A DNA stretch of 64,000 bases from Aedes albopictus (GCF_035046485.1 NC_085138.1:20217440-20281439); one strand, 5' to 3'. Positions 11,857 to 22,030 are shown, counted from the stretch's first letter. The notes: generated by a model not told the origin, from the sequence alone. Numbers and translations: made by a program.

Positions 11857-12235
11857 TCTAATAGGACACGATCGGTGAAGTCCTAGATTGGTAGTAATGA
11901 GCTGATTTTTTGTATGGTGAGAAGGTAAATTCTCCATTTCTGCGAGGAAATCATGCAAAAAGCGTGGGTATTATGATTCCTTGTTGAATCTGACGCTGTT
12001 TGAGCAAAACTTTGGAAACTGTGCTGTTGAAAATACAAGAAATGGAGAAAACAACAACAAGGTTTTTGATGTTTTGCTCAAACAGCATCAAATTAGACAT
12101 GGAATCATCATACCCACGCTTTTTGAACGATTTCCTCGCAGAAATGGAGGATTCACCTTCTCATCATACAAATGTTCAGCTCATAATTACAAATCTAGTA
12201 CTTCACCGATCTTGTCCTATTGTAATTGAATACCA
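11857..12235. repeat. Long hairpin-forming inverted repeat (arms about 155-165 bp)
   Basis: The left arm runs from TAATAGGACACGATCGGTGA at about 11860 to TGTTTGAGCAAAAC at about 12010. The right arm runs from GTTTTGCTCAAACAGC at about 12073 to its counterpart near 12228. The arms differ at scattered positions and the loop is about 60 bp. A transcript would fold into an imperfect hairpin. Confidence 0.85.
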
Positions 12236-12308
12236 CAATCACCAGATTGTTCTTGCCGTTCCGAACATTTATGCCGAAGACAACAGTTTTCTATCTGCTC
12301 TGGATTCA
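12225..12308. repeat. Tandem repeat unit (AACTAGCGCC family), interrupted by the I-clade element
   Basis: CCAGATTGTTCTTGCC...GCCGAAGACAAC...ATCTGCTCTGGATTCA continues after the element at 18112 with ATGATATTGAAGTTTAAAAT. The same unit lies in reverse orientation at 43300-43420. Confidence 0.75.
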
Positions 12309-12428
12309 TAGATCTACTTCTTCTTCGTTGTTTTTTTTTTTTTCTATTATAGACGTTTTAACCACAGGGGTCATTCGCGTCTGGCTTTATTTAATCATAA
12401 TCATAATATTTACATGTTTTACATAGTG

Positions 12429-15400
12429 TCACAATGTTTTATATAGGTCTATTTCTTTTACAAACTTTATAACTTTGTTTTCTTTTTCTTTACTATTTTG
12501 TAAGATGCTTTCTAGCGTTCCGGAAATGCCAATTGTTTTTCTGATTCTTTTGAATTTAGTACAATCAATTAGTAAGTGTTCGATGGTTAGTTTGCATTTA
12601 CAGCTTGAACATGCAGCGAAGTCCGCATAAGAAGTTAACAGAAAATCATGGGTTAAACGTGTATGTCCGATCCTGATTCTGCTTAATACTTTTTGCTCGT
12701 AGCAATCCTTACGATCTATCCATTTAAAAACATCCCTCTTTACATAATTCAACTGTGTTCCTGGATTTGATGAGTTCCAATCTAGTTGCCAAGCTTTCCA
12801 AATCATTTTTCTGATAATTTTTTTCGCATCGTTTGCGGGAAGATCCACATTAGTTAAATCACTGTTTTTACCCTCTTTTGCTATTTTATCAGCATATTCA
12901 TTGCCCTGTATCCCAGCGTGACCAGGAACCCATACCAACCTAACATCTTTGGATTTTAAACTTTCTTCGCACTGTTGAACCCAAGGATGTTTTGAACAAC
13001 CCCCTTCCAATGCTCTTATAGAACTTGCACTATCCGTAAATATAACGTTTTTAGTAGCCGAAGGAGCTTTCTCTATGGCTGACCATATCGCTCTTATTTC
13101 TGCAGAGAATACTGAACATTCATCATGAATTCGACCCTTATCTGTAAATGTTGCGGAATATACTCCATATCCTGTTTTACCATCACCTTTTGATCCATCT
13201 GTGTAAATTTTAAGGTACGTTCTGTATTTCGTGTTGGAAATTTCGTTGAAACAAGCCTGAGCTTCAGTCGCGCTGCAACCAGCCCTAATTTTATTAGCCA
13301 AGGACCAGTCTACTCTTGGAGTTTCAAAGTCCCATTTTTGACTACTCCATCTGAATAACGGAATAACTTTAGGAAATATTTGTCCTGTTATGGCCTCATA
13401 AGAGGCACTAGCTCTTTGTATTAGCACTAGATCATGATCTGTGCGTCCCAATTCCATCATTTTTATTGCCAGATTGGATTCGAACAGTGAAGCAAGGTAT
13501 TCAAAAGGCAATTGACCTGATTCGCAGCAAATAGCCGCAGTAGGACTTGTACAACACGCTCCGGAAGCTATACGGATAGCTTTATTATAAATAGGTTTTA
13601 ATATTGGTAGGACCAAGTCCTTCCTTCTGCTGGCAATAGCATATCCGTAAAATAACCGAGGTACAATAAGTGCTTTGGCAATTCTTAGCAAGGTATCTCG
13701 AGAACTTCTGACCTTACCTCCTAAAATTTTGAGAATATTCAAAGCTCCTACTGCCGATTTTTTTCTGTCTTTTGCGTGTTTCACGAAATTGAACTTGTTG
13801 TCGATAGTCAGTCCCAATATTTGCATTTCTTTTACGCAAGGTATTGTCGTATCATCCAAACAAACATTTGGTATTGACCCTCGATGTCTGCGATTTGTAC
13901 AAGTATGGAGTAGTTTACATTTTGAAATTTCAATTTTGAAACCGGTTGAGGAGAGCCAATGCATCGCTTCTTCCGCTGCCTGCTGTAATTTTGATCTTAG
14001 CCGTTTTCTTTGCTTGCCATATGCTACGATAACTATATCGTCTGCATAAATTAAAATTTGTACGTTTGAAGGAATGGACGAAAATAGTGGATCTATTGCT
14101 ATTAAAAACAATGTTACCGACAAGGTAGAGCCTTGAGGTATTCCGCGAATCATGGGTCTTACGGTTGAAAATGTGGAACCTATACGAACTTTGAAAGTAC
14201 GATCACTCAGGAAATTTTTTATATATTCAAACATTCGTCCTGAAAAATTCATTTTCGAAAGGGTGTTCAGAACTGCCGTCCGGTTCACCGTATCATAGGC
14301 CTTCGAAATATCAATTGATAACAACTCACAATGCTGGTTTTGATTGATTGGATCGTTCAAAAACTCTTCCAATTCTGAGAAATAAACATCGGTTCCGAGG
14401 CCCGCTCTAAACGCGTATTGTCGTTGGTCTATCAAGTTCTTGTCTTCAATATACTCTATCAATCGTCTGTTGATGATTCTTTCTAAAACCTTTGCCATGC
14501 AATTAATTAGTGATATGGGACGATAATCGTCGGGACCACCTTCTTTTCTACTTTTCTTAGGTATGGGGACTATGATTGCTTCTTTCCAGCTATCTGGAAT
14601 CATCCCTGAATGCCAGACGTTATTGTAAGTACGTAATAGTGCCAACTTACCAATTACCGGCAGGTTTTTCAACAAAGGGTATCCTATACCATCTGAGCCT
14701 ATGCCTTTGCTAGTGCATTTCTTAAGAGCCCAATCCAATTCTTTGTAGAGAAGGTCTTGGTTGTAGCTAACATTTTCTAGTCGTTCAGTAGTTTGAACAG
14801 GGACATTTGATTGAATTGATTCCGTGAACAACGAATCTTGACGTGAAACCATTTCGTAATGTTCGGCGAAAAGCTCGGAAACAACGGATGGTTCATCAGA
14901 AAAGTTCCCATCAGTTTTAATGAAAAGCTTGGGTCTTTGCAGTCGTCCTTGCAAAATATTTACTCTTTTCCACAATTCTGCGGTAGATGAATGTATACTG
15001 ATGTTCTCTACAAAGTTTCGCCAGCTGTTCTCTTTGGCGTCTTTGATAATTTTTCGGGCGTTATTGCGTTCTTGTCGGAATTTCAAAAGGGCTTCTTGAT
15101 AATTTGGATCAGACTTATCTAGTCGCCGGAGCAATCTTAATGATTTGCGGCGGCTTTTGATCGATTGTGCTACAACACTGTTCCACCATGGTACCTGTTT
15201 ATGACGATTTTTCCCAGAGGATCGAGGAATACAGGATACAGCTGTGTCCAATATTAAGTTGGACAAAGCTTCTGGAGTATAGGTCATGTCTGGGTCGACG
15301 ATAAGCTCAATTCTATTTTTATATTCGCTCCAATCAGCATTTTGAAAAAGCCATTTTGGGGTTCCAGTATTGGAAAAATTTGCGTTGAAAGGCGCCAAAA

Positions 15401-16163
15401 AGATAGGATAATGATCACTGCCGTGTAAATCATTGTCCACACTCCAATGTAGATTAGTCAAAGGATCTGACGACAACGTCAGGTCAACGGCTGATTGATT
15501 TCCGTTTGCCGGACAAAAGAAGGTCATAGAATCATCATTCCATATTGTTAATCCCAAATTTCCTATTATATCAATCAGAACTTTTCCACGCAGATCAGTG
15601 GAGCGTCCACCCCAGATGTCTGAATGTGCATTCAAATCGCCCATTATTACAAATGGTTTGGGTATTTGTAAAATAAGCTCATTGAGCTCATCTTTTAAAA
15701 TGTTGTTGTCGTGGGACGGTGGGATATACAAAGAAACGTAAGTGCGCTCGGTAGGTAGTTTAACTTGCACAGCTAGCGCTTGCAAACTGGTGTTAATTGG
15801 TATTTTTGAATGTGGGATATTTTTGCACACTGCGACTGCAACTCCGCCCCAACCGGTAGTTGGTGTTGGGTGCAGACAGTAAAAATCATAATCAGTTGAG
15901 AAGGATGGGCATTTTGGTTGACAAAGGGTTTCCTGTAGACAGATTACGTCGGGTTGGCGGGTTCTTGCTAGTAATTGAAGTTCGGCGCGCCTTGCGCGAT
16001 AACCTCGTAAGTTCCACTGTAACGCGGTGACTTTTTGAAGCGGTGGGTTAGGGTTACTATTAGTGTTTTGGCTGCCTGTGTTAGAACTATTTGGACGGTT
16101 ATTATCTGCGAGGTGAATGGGACTTGCAAGATTAGTTTGACAGTTGAATGTTAGTTGATCGGG
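12429..16163 (-). CDS. I-clade ORF2 polyprotein: endonuclease, reverse transcriptase, RNase H
   Basis: The frame is open from 16163 to the TGA at 12431-12429, about 1244 residues. Order: AP-like endonuclease (ALQWNLRGY, DVICLQETLC, GDLNAHSDIWGG, GSDHYPI), reverse transcriptase (DDYRPISLINCMAKVLERII, QYAFRAGLGT, GIPQGSTLSVTLF, catalytic IYADDIVI), then RNase H (IYTDGSKGDG, SAEIRAIWSAIE, FTDSASSIRAL, WVPGHAGIQGNEYADKIAKE) and a C-terminal Cys/His motif (CSSCKC...HLLIDC). All catalytic acidic residues I can place are present. There is no in-frame ATG upstream of the endonuclease: the frame opens after a TAA at 16166-16164, and a GTG at 15830 is the first near-cognate start. Expression may need reinitiation at a non-AUG codon, or the ATG has mutated. 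It supplies target-primed reverse transcription. Confidence 0.92.
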   Translation of the reverse strand, partial: PDQLTFNCQTNLASPIHLADNNRPNSSNTGSQNTNSNPNPPLQKVTALQWNLRGYRARRAELQLLARTRQPDVICLQETLCQPKCPSFSTDYDFYCLHPTPTTGWGGVAVAVCKNIPHSKIPINTSLQALAVQVKLPTERTYVSLYIPPSHDNNILKDELNELILQIPKPFVIMGDLNAHSDIWGGRSTDLRGKVLIDIIGNLGLTIWNDDSMTFFCPANGNQSAVDLTLSSDPLTNLHWSVDNDLHGSDHYPIFLAPFNANFSNTGTPKWLFQNADWSEYKNRIELIVDPDMTYTPEALSNLILDTAVSCIPRSSGKNRHKQVPWWNSVVAQSIKSRRKSLRLLRRLDKSDPNYQEALLKFRQERNNARKIIKDAKENSWRNFVENISIHSSTAELWKRVNILQGRLQRPKLFIKTDGNFSDEPSVVSELFAEHYEMVSRQDSLFTESIQSNVPVQTTERLENVSYNQDLLYKELDWALKKCTSKGIGSDGIGYPLLKNLPVIGKLALLRTYNNVWHSGMIPDSWKEAIIVPIPKKSRKEGGPDDYRPISLINCMAKVLERIINRRLIEYIEDKNLIDQRQYAFRAGLGTDVYFSELEEFLNDPINQNQHCELLSIDISKAYDTVNRTAVLNTLSKMNFSGRMFEYIKNFLSDRTFKVRIGSTFSTVRPMIRGIPQGSTLSVTLFLIAIDPLFSSIPSNVQILIYADDIVIVAYGKQRKRLRSKLQQAAEEAMHWLSSTGFKIEISKCKLLHTCTNRRHRGSIPNVCLDDTTIPCVKEMQILGLTIDNKFNFVKHAKDRKKSAVGALNILKILGGKVRSSRDTLLRIAKALIVPRLFYGYAIASRRKDLVLPILKPIYNKAIRIASGACCTSPTAAICCESGQLPFEYLASLFESNLAIKMMELGRTDHDLVLIQRASASYEAITGQIFPKVIPLFRWSSQKWDFETPRVDWSLANKIRAGCSATEAQACFNEISNTKYRTYLKIYTDGSKGDGKTGYGVYSATFTDKGRIHDECSVFSAEIRAIWSAIEKAPSATKNVIFTDSASSIRALEGGCSKHPWVQQCEESLKSKDVRLVWVPGHAGIQGNEYADKIAKEGKNSDLTNVDLPANDAKKIIRKMIWKAWQLDWNSSNPGTQLNYVKRDVFKWIDRKDCYEQKVLSRIRIGHTRLTHDFLLTSYADFAACSSCKCKLTIEHLLIDCTKFKRIRKTIGISGTLESILQNSKEKENKVIKFVKEIDLYKTL

Positions 16164-16194
16164 TTAGCAACAGGCAGACTTACAAAGAGTCTCT

Positions 16195-17643
16195 TTAGAG
16201 AGTGGGGTCTATCCATTCCGACTCGGTTGAATCATGAGTAGGAGAGATGCAAAATTCGGATACGTTGATGTCCTGTGTACGATGTGCTTTGATGTTTGAC
16301 GAGTTCTTAGCTGTCGTTTCCTTTTTCGATGTCAGTCGTTCATTTTCTTCGGGAGAGCTTCCGGATGGTTTCTTCGGGGAATGAGAGGTCTTTCGATGGT
16401 CGTGTGGAGTGTTTGGTGATTTATCATTGCTTCGCTGTGATTTTCCTGCAGCCGACTCTCCGGAAGTTTTTTTCAGGGGAGGCGAGCTTCTTCCTTGATC
16501 TAGCGTGGTGGTAGGCGAAATGTCCTTGCTTCGCTGACGCTTGGCACTTTTGTGTTCTTCGGTGGTGTCCATTTTGTCTTCTGTTTCAGTTGGTTTTCCT
16601 GCGACTCGCTGGTTATTTTTCTTCAGATCAGCAACCTCTTTGATGAGATTTTGTAGCAATGTTCTCAACTTTGTTATTTCCTGGTCCTTCGCTTCCAGTT
16701 TCGTCATCAAGTCCTTAACTGTCGGGGTAGGTGATGATCCTTGTTGCTTCGCGGCTTCGTGTCTCTTTCTAGCTTCGGCATAGGAAACATCCTGATCGAC
16801 TTTGATTTTCACGATGTTGACCTCGTCAATTTTTACCGGGCAGTCCCTTGATCTCGAGCTGTGTTGCCCACTACAGTTAATGCAGAGGGGGTCAGCTTCG
16901 CAAGGTGTAGATTCTGCATGCTCCGAGGAGTAATCCGCACACAATTCGCTATGGGTACAATACTTTTTGGTGTGTCTGAACCTATGACACCTCGTACACT
17001 GTAATGGTGAAGGATAATAGGGGCGAGGTTGTACTCTTACGTACCCGAAGTAGATGACATCAGGAACGGTCGTTCCTTGGAACGTCAACACCAAAGTGTT
17101 TGTTGGTATGACATTTTTCCTGTTTTTAGGGTCCCTTTTGGTGAAACGCCGTACTTCAATAACCCGCTGGGCGCTGAGATGAGAAACCATTTCGGTGTCC
17201 GAGATTTGTCGTCCATACTTGCATGTCACGATACATTTCCTCACGTTTAGAGTTTCATGGAAATCAATGTTGATAGCGGTGCCATCAATCAATTCGCGTA
17301 GCTTCATCAGTTTTTCAATTTGCCGCTTCTGTCGAACTTTCAGCACGTATCGGGATCCTCCCGCTTCTGGCCGAGCGTCCTCGATAACACCCACTGCTTG
17401 CTCAATCGATTTTTGAATAATAAACGGATCGTCTGGAAGCGCGTCTTTATCGGTTGCCGGTTTCAACAGTAGAATTGAAAGCTCCCCGTTGATCGGATCC
17501 TTCCATTCCGGTTGTCTCCGACCAGCGAAACTGCCATCGACTGTGTTTGAAACATTGTCATTTCCATTCGCCCACGCTTTTTTCCCTGGGATATCAGGTG
17601 GGAACGGGTTCCCCGTGATTGCCCGAGATGGCCCTGAGGCCAT
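16195..17643 (-). CDS. I-clade ORF1, gag-like RNA-binding protein with CCHC knuckles
   Basis: 482 codons from ATG at 17643 to TAA at 16197-16195. The central part carries Cys/His clusters beginning CTRCHRFRHTKKYC, then CADYSSEHAESTPC and CINCSGQHSSRSRDC, the zinc-knuckle array of non-LTR ORF1 proteins. A coiled-coil-prone segment follows (KDLMTKLEAKDQEITKLRTL), then a Ser/Lys-rich tail. It should coat element RNA and act as a nucleic-acid chaperone in the RNP. It ends 32 bp before the ORF2 frame opens, in a different frame. The ORF is intact. Confidence 0.9.
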   Translation of the reverse strand: MASGPSRAITGNPFPPDIPGKKAWANGNDNVSNTVDGSFAGRRQPEWKDPINGELSILLLKPATDKDALPDDPFIIQKSIEQAVGVIEDARPEAGGSRYVLKVRQKRQIEKLMKLRELIDGTAINIDFHETLNVRKCIVTCKYGRQISDTEMVSHLSAQRVIEVRRFTKRDPKNRKNVIPTNTLVLTFQGTTVPDVIYFGYVRVQPRPYYPSPLQCTRCHRFRHTKKYCTHSELCADYSSEHAESTPCEADPLCINCSGQHSSRSRDCPVKIDEVNIVKIKVDQDVSYAEARKRHEAAKQQGSSPTPTVKDLMTKLEAKDQEITKLRTLLQNLIKEVADLKKNNQRVAGKPTETEDKMDTTEEHKSAKRQRSKDISPTTTLDQGRSSPPLKKTSGESAAGKSQRSNDKSPNTPHDHRKTSHSPKKPSGSSPEENERLTSKKETTAKNSSNIKAHRTQDINVSEFCISPTHDSTESEWIDPTL

Positions 17644-18111
17644 CGTCAGGCCGCTATCGCTGGATGGATAATGTGGCTGCTACACGTGTTGCCGTTGATG
17701 GCGGCTGATGAACAACAATACAGAGAAAACGAGAGGCTTACGAACACGAGATGGTTGCTCACTATTGTTCCGGGAAACAATAACCGTATGGTGCTTAAAA
17801 ATGTGTCTGATGTCGATTCAATTCACTTTTTAACAAGTTTCGGTCCAAATAAAAACACTTTTGTTTGTCGATTAATCTGAGAACCCTTCAACCTTTCCCT
17901 GACCAACCAAATTTAGTCCGCTCCACAGAATTAATACAACGCACGAAAAGCAAAAATAGTCCAGATCTCTGTCTCCAGATAAAGAGTATCGACTGTCCTC
18001 TTCCACGTCACAGAGCGAACTGTTCTTCGTTGTGGCTATACGTTCCCACTGGAAATTCCCGACCAGAACGGGAATGGAGCCCGCCGTCTCCGGATTGGCG
18101 ATCCGAAACCC
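17644..18111 (-). promoter_or_regulatory. 5' UTR / internal promoter region of the I-clade element
   Basis: About 470 bp between the target duplication and the ORF1 ATG, without a long ORF. I-type elements carry an internal polymerase II promoter in this position (family knowledge). No specific motif is assigned. Confidence 0.5.
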
Positions 18112-18251
18112 CTGGATTCAATGATATTGAAGTTTAAAATATTACTTGCCAACTAGCGCCAGCTAGCGGTGAAATTCTCAACTAATTGGCGAATTTCCAA
18201 CTTGCTCCTGTGCTTTTGAACAAAGCTGTTGGAAATCGACTATAATCTTGA
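18112..18251. repeat. AACTAGCGCC tandem-repeat unit
   Basis: Continues the unit interrupted at 12308. It contains TTGCCAACTAGCGCCAGCTA, TTGCTCCTGTGCTTTTGAAC and GGTGAAATT. The inverse-oriented array is at 43165-44000. Confidence 0.8.
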
Positions 18252-18420
18252 CTCTATAGATTAACGGCTACGCAGTCTTAGGCTTCAAAAAACGAGTTTT
18301 ATTATTCACTCGACATTTCGACACGGGGATAGTGTCTTCCTCAGGGTGTGTCGAACCATCGGGTGAATAATAAAACTCATTTTTTGAAGCCTAAGACTGC
18401 GTAGCCGTTGATCTATAGAG
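18252..18420. mobile_element. 169-bp fold-back MITE
   Basis: The ends are CTCTATAGATTAACGGCTAC and the reverse complement GTAGCCGTTGATCTATAGAG. The arms are about 70 bp and pair almost perfectly around a short loop (GGGGATAGTGTCTTCCTCAG). It is inserted in the AACTAGCGCC repeat: sequence before it (GAACAAAGCTG) and after it (ACTTCTGAACAACTTCGCC) belongs to that unit. Confidence 0.85.
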
Positions 18421-18500
18421 ACTTCTGAACAACTTCGCCGAAGAAGACGCATATCTATCAGCTTAATATTCCAAAAAAAATGAGAGATTTAAAATTGTAC
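18421..18500. repeat. AACTAGCGCC repeat unit, cut by the assembly gap
   Basis: CTTCTGAACAACTTCGCCGA is followed by GAGAGATTTAAAATTGTAC and then N. In complete units the next bases are TTGACAACTAGCGCC. That sequence is found, reversed, at the other end of the middle contig (43983-44000). Confidence 0.8.
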
Positions 18501-19000
18501 NNNNNNNNNNNNNNNNNNNNNNNNNNNNNNNNNNNNNNNNNNNNNNNNNNNNNNNNNNNNNNNNNNNNNNNNNNNNNNNNNNNNNNNNNNNNNNNNNNNN
18601 NNNNNNNNNNNNNNNNNNNNNNNNNNNNNNNNNNNNNNNNNNNNNNNNNNNNNNNNNNNNNNNNNNNNNNNNNNNNNNNNNNNNNNNNNNNNNNNNNNNN
18701 NNNNNNNNNNNNNNNNNNNNNNNNNNNNNNNNNNNNNNNNNNNNNNNNNNNNNNNNNNNNNNNNNNNNNNNNNNNNNNNNNNNNNNNNNNNNNNNNNNNN
18801 NNNNNNNNNNNNNNNNNNNNNNNNNNNNNNNNNNNNNNNNNNNNNNNNNNNNNNNNNNNNNNNNNNNNNNNNNNNNNNNNNNNNNNNNNNNNNNNNNNNN
18901 NNNNNNNNNNNNNNNNNNNNNNNNNNNNNNNNNNNNNNNNNNNNNNNNNNNNNNNNNNNNNNNNNNNNNNNNNNNNNNNNNNNNNNNNNNNNNNNNNNNN
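18501..19000. other. Assembly gap, 500 N
   Basis: A run of exactly 500 unknown bases, a fixed-size scaffolding gap. The frames that cross it are meaningless. Confidence 0.99.
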
Positions 19001-19500
19001 GGTGTTCACGTCAGTCGTGGAATATTCAGTATATTTATGAACTAAGAAAAAATAAATAAATAAGATTATTCGCACAAGGTAAGCCCAAAGTTTTTGAGAG
19101 GATGGGTCATCATAGACCAAGCCCTACCCGCATAAACAATAACCATAAAACGTGCTTAACCACTCATTCGGGATACCATTCGAACAGTATGCGGTATTGT
19201 TGAACCGTCTACATTACGGTCCGTGTATGGTGTTGGTTTAAGAGGGTAGACCTGTTCAATTAAAGAAGGATGGGGGTGTAGGGTTCATACTAGCATTCAT
19301 TTGTATGATTTGTGTTAAGTAGGTAACTCAGTGGGTAAGGAGTGTCAATTGAGTTGTTAGGCATCAACGCGTAGTGTGTGACAGAAGGAGAGTGTGTTTG
19401 GGAGAGGAAGGAGCCGGAACCGGGAACGGTGCGTGTAGTAGATAGGCTGGGAATCGGGTAAGTTCTGCAACTGCGAATGTCCTTCCCGACTGGGACCCTA
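19001..19500. other. No recognised feature
   Basis: Moderately GC-rich sequence leading into the 152-bp array. It contains TAAGCCCAAAGTTTTTG, and TGTGTGACAGAAGGAGAGTG at about 19376. No ORF or repeat is recognised. Confidence 0.4.
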
Positions 19501-19504
19501 CAGG

Positions 19505-20360
19505 GTTCCGGAACACTACTGGTTCAGATATGGTCTGAGATGGTTTTCTGCTTATTGTCCATCAGGTCATCGAAAATGCCGTGGTTTGATGTGTCGCATG
19601 TATGGGTTTGGTTCAATTGTATATTTGGCCACTTCCATCGGGATGCCTAGAACCGGTTCCGGAATACTACCGGTTCAGATATGGTCTGAGATGATTTTCC
19701 TGCTCATTATCCATCAGGTCATCGATAATGCCGTGGTTTGATGTGCCGCATGCATGGGTTTGGTTCAATTGTATATTTGGCCACTTCCAGCGGGACGCCT
19801 AGAACCGGTTTCGGAACACTACCGGTTCAGATATGATCTGAGATTATTTTCCTGCTTACCGCTTATCAGGTTATCTAAAATGCCGTGGTTTGATGTGTCG
19901 CATGCATGAGTTTGGTTCACTTGTATATTTGGCCACTTCCAGCGGGACGACTAGAACCGGTTCCGGAACACTACCGGTTCAGATATGGTCTGAGATGATT
20001 TTCCTGCTGATTATCCACCAGGTCATCGAAAATGCCGTGGAAATGCCGTAGAACCGGTTCCGGAACACTACCGGTTCAGATATGGTCTGAGATGATTTTC
20101 CTGCTCATTATCCATCAAGTCATCGAAAATGCCGTGGTTTGATGTGTCGCATGCATGGGTTTGGTTCACTTCTATATTTGGCCACTTCCGACAGGACACC
20201 CGGAACCGGTTCCGGAACACTGCCGGTTCAGATATAGTCTGAGACTATTTTTCTGCTTACTGTTTATCAAGTTATCAAAAATGCTGCGGTTTGATGTGTC
20301 GCATGCATGGGTTTGTTGCATTTTCATATCTGACCCCTTCCTGGGGTACCGGTCCGGAAC
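19505..20360 (+). repeat. 152-bp tandem array, six units
   Basis: GTTCCGGAACACTACCGGTT-type unit starts lie at 19505, 19656, 19808, 19960, 20057 and 20209. Spacing is 151-152 bp except for one 97-bp unit with an internal deletion. Units share GAGATGATTTTCCTGCT and GATGTGTCGCATGCATGGGT. The flank at 20480-20670 (microsatellite and ACGAGAAAGGCAAAAC) belongs to the same dispersed element as 9700-11560. Confidence 0.9.
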
Positions 20361-20499
20361 ACCTAAATGACCATAACTCCGGAACGTCTGGACCAATCTG
20401 AACCATTTTCAATAGGAAACAATGGGACCAGATTCCCCGTCAAATGAACCATCGGCCATTAAAATCGGTTGAGCTTTACTGCCAAAAAGTGATGTGAGT

Positions 20500-20670
20500 T
20501 TTTTTGTACACATACACACACACATACATACACACAGACATCACCTCAATTCGTTGAGCTGAGTCGATTGGTATATGTGACTCAACCCTCCGGGCCTTCT
20601 ATCAAAAAGTCATTTTTGCAGTGAATATATAGCCTTTCCAGTACACTTAGTGTACGAGAAAGGCAAAACA
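20500..20670. repeat. End of microsatellite-bearing dispersed element
   Basis: ACACATACACACACACATAC is followed by TTCGTTGAGCTGAGTCGATT and TACACTTAGTGTACGAGAAA. The terminal GAGAAAGGCAA recurs at 11549. Confidence 0.65.
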
Positions 20671-20679
20671 TGAAATATT

Positions 20680-20950
20680 CTGTGAATACAAGATCACACT
20701 CACAAAAGATGATCACAATCACTCAAACTTCACAATTTGCAAAAATTGTTATAGGTAAGTGTTCCAAGTATGGCCACAGTTCCAATTATTCGCCATAGTT
20801 GATTTTCACCCTTTAACGATGTAATTCAACAAGAAATTTTTTGTGAACAACAGATCATGATCACAAAAGATGGTTGCCCTCATTTAAACTCCCCATTTTG
20901 CTCAAATTATGGTAGAAATAAAACATTTTCCTTAAAATGTTGGCTTCCTT
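20680..20950. repeat. Diverged direct duplication with AAGATGATCACA
   Basis: GATCACACTCACAAAAGATG...CAAACTTCACAATTTGC (about 20690-20740) recurs as GATCATGATCACAAAAGATG...TTAAACTCCCCATTTTGC (about 20866-20912). No gene is recognised. From 20951 to 21560 I see only degenerate echoes of the 152-bp array (GTACTCCGG, near 21250). Confidence 0.55.
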
Positions 20951-21639
20951 GCTCCCTTTTTTGCCATAGTGTACCAGTTATGGCTAATCTCATAAGGAAT
21001 GCATGCAAATAGTGCGAAAAGGAACCGAAGTTAAGAAATGTGGCCATAGTGGGTACAGAGTTCCTATCATTGGCACACGCCGTAATAAATACTAAAAGTG
21101 TTTCGCCCGGGAACTGGGCTGGAAGTGGTCAAATGTAAAAGTGAATCAAACCAATATATGTGATACATTAAATCACGGCTTTTTCAAGTAACCTGATGAA
21201 GAGTTACAAATAAAATAGTCTCAAGCCATATTTGGGTTTGGGACAACCGGTAGTACTCCGGAAACAGTTCCGAGTGTACCGCCGGAAGAGACAAAATGTA
21301 ACAGTGATCAATCATCAAATTGTAATGTAATATGATGAAATTTTTAACGGTTATCAACAACGTATTAATACTTGATACGACGTTATAAAATGTAATATTT
21401 TCTCACTACAAATGAAGTTATACCGGTTTGACAATTTCTATATGGGTGAAGGAAAATAAGTCAAATTTACAATACCATACAAAAATCACTAAATATGTTT
21501 TTCCTTTAATCCAAATAGGCTCTAATACATCAAATGTGAAACTGCAGAAAAACCCTATCATGCGACATATCAAATCATGAAAAAATGGGTAATCTTGCTC
21601 ATAGTTGATGAATTTTACTCGCAGTCCAAATATGTTAAC

Positions 21640-22030
21640 CATAAACTTCAAGATGGCAGTCTAAAATTCAAAATGGCGGACAAAAATTCAAGATGGCGGC
21701 TGTTTCATGGAGTTTTGAGCTCTAATACTGTACAATATAGTTATATTTGGTACGGGAAAGATATTCGGAGTTCAAAAATGGTGACCAAAGAAACCAATAT
21801 GGCGGCCCAAAATCCAAGATGACGGACACAAATTCCAGATGGTGGCCGTTTTGTGAAGTTTTGAGCTCGAAAACTATGCAATATGGGTATATTTGGCAAT
21901 GTTCGGAGGTAAAAAATGATGACCAGGAAATCCAAGATGACAAATAAAAATTCAAAATAGTGGCCGTTTTGTGGATTTTTGAGCTAAAACTATGCTATAT
22001 GGGTATATTTGGTATGGAGAAGATCTCAGA
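21640..22030 (+). repeat. AAGATGGCGG tandem repeat, second locus
   Basis: Three diverged units with CAATATGGGTATATTTGG and CAAGATGGCGGCTGTT, the family at 10606-11410. The frames inside it are not genes. Confidence 0.8.

Larger units (their letters stand above)
12309..18111 (-). mobile_element. Full-length I-clade non-LTR retrotransposon
   Basis: The 5.8-kb element reads from 18111 down to 12309. It has a 5' UTR of about 470 bp, ORF1 (17643-16195), ORF2 (open 16163-12429), a 3' UTR with AATAAA near 12390, and an A-run at 12331-12343 followed by a GAAGAAGAAG tail. It is flanked by a perfect 9-bp duplication CTGGATTCA (12300-12308 and 18112-18120). Neither ORF has a stop or frameshift, so the insertion looks young. 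Clade assignment rests on ORF2 having endonuclease, RT and a C-terminal RNase H, plus a three-knuckle ORF1. Confidence 0.9.

Noticed and set aside
13675..14049. 124-codon plus-strand frame inside the I-clade element
   Set aside because: Antisense to the reverse transcriptase core; no domain.
18458..19120. ORFs spanning the N-runs at 18.5 and 44.0 kb
   Set aside because: They consist mostly of unknown residues and exist only because N contains no stop codon.
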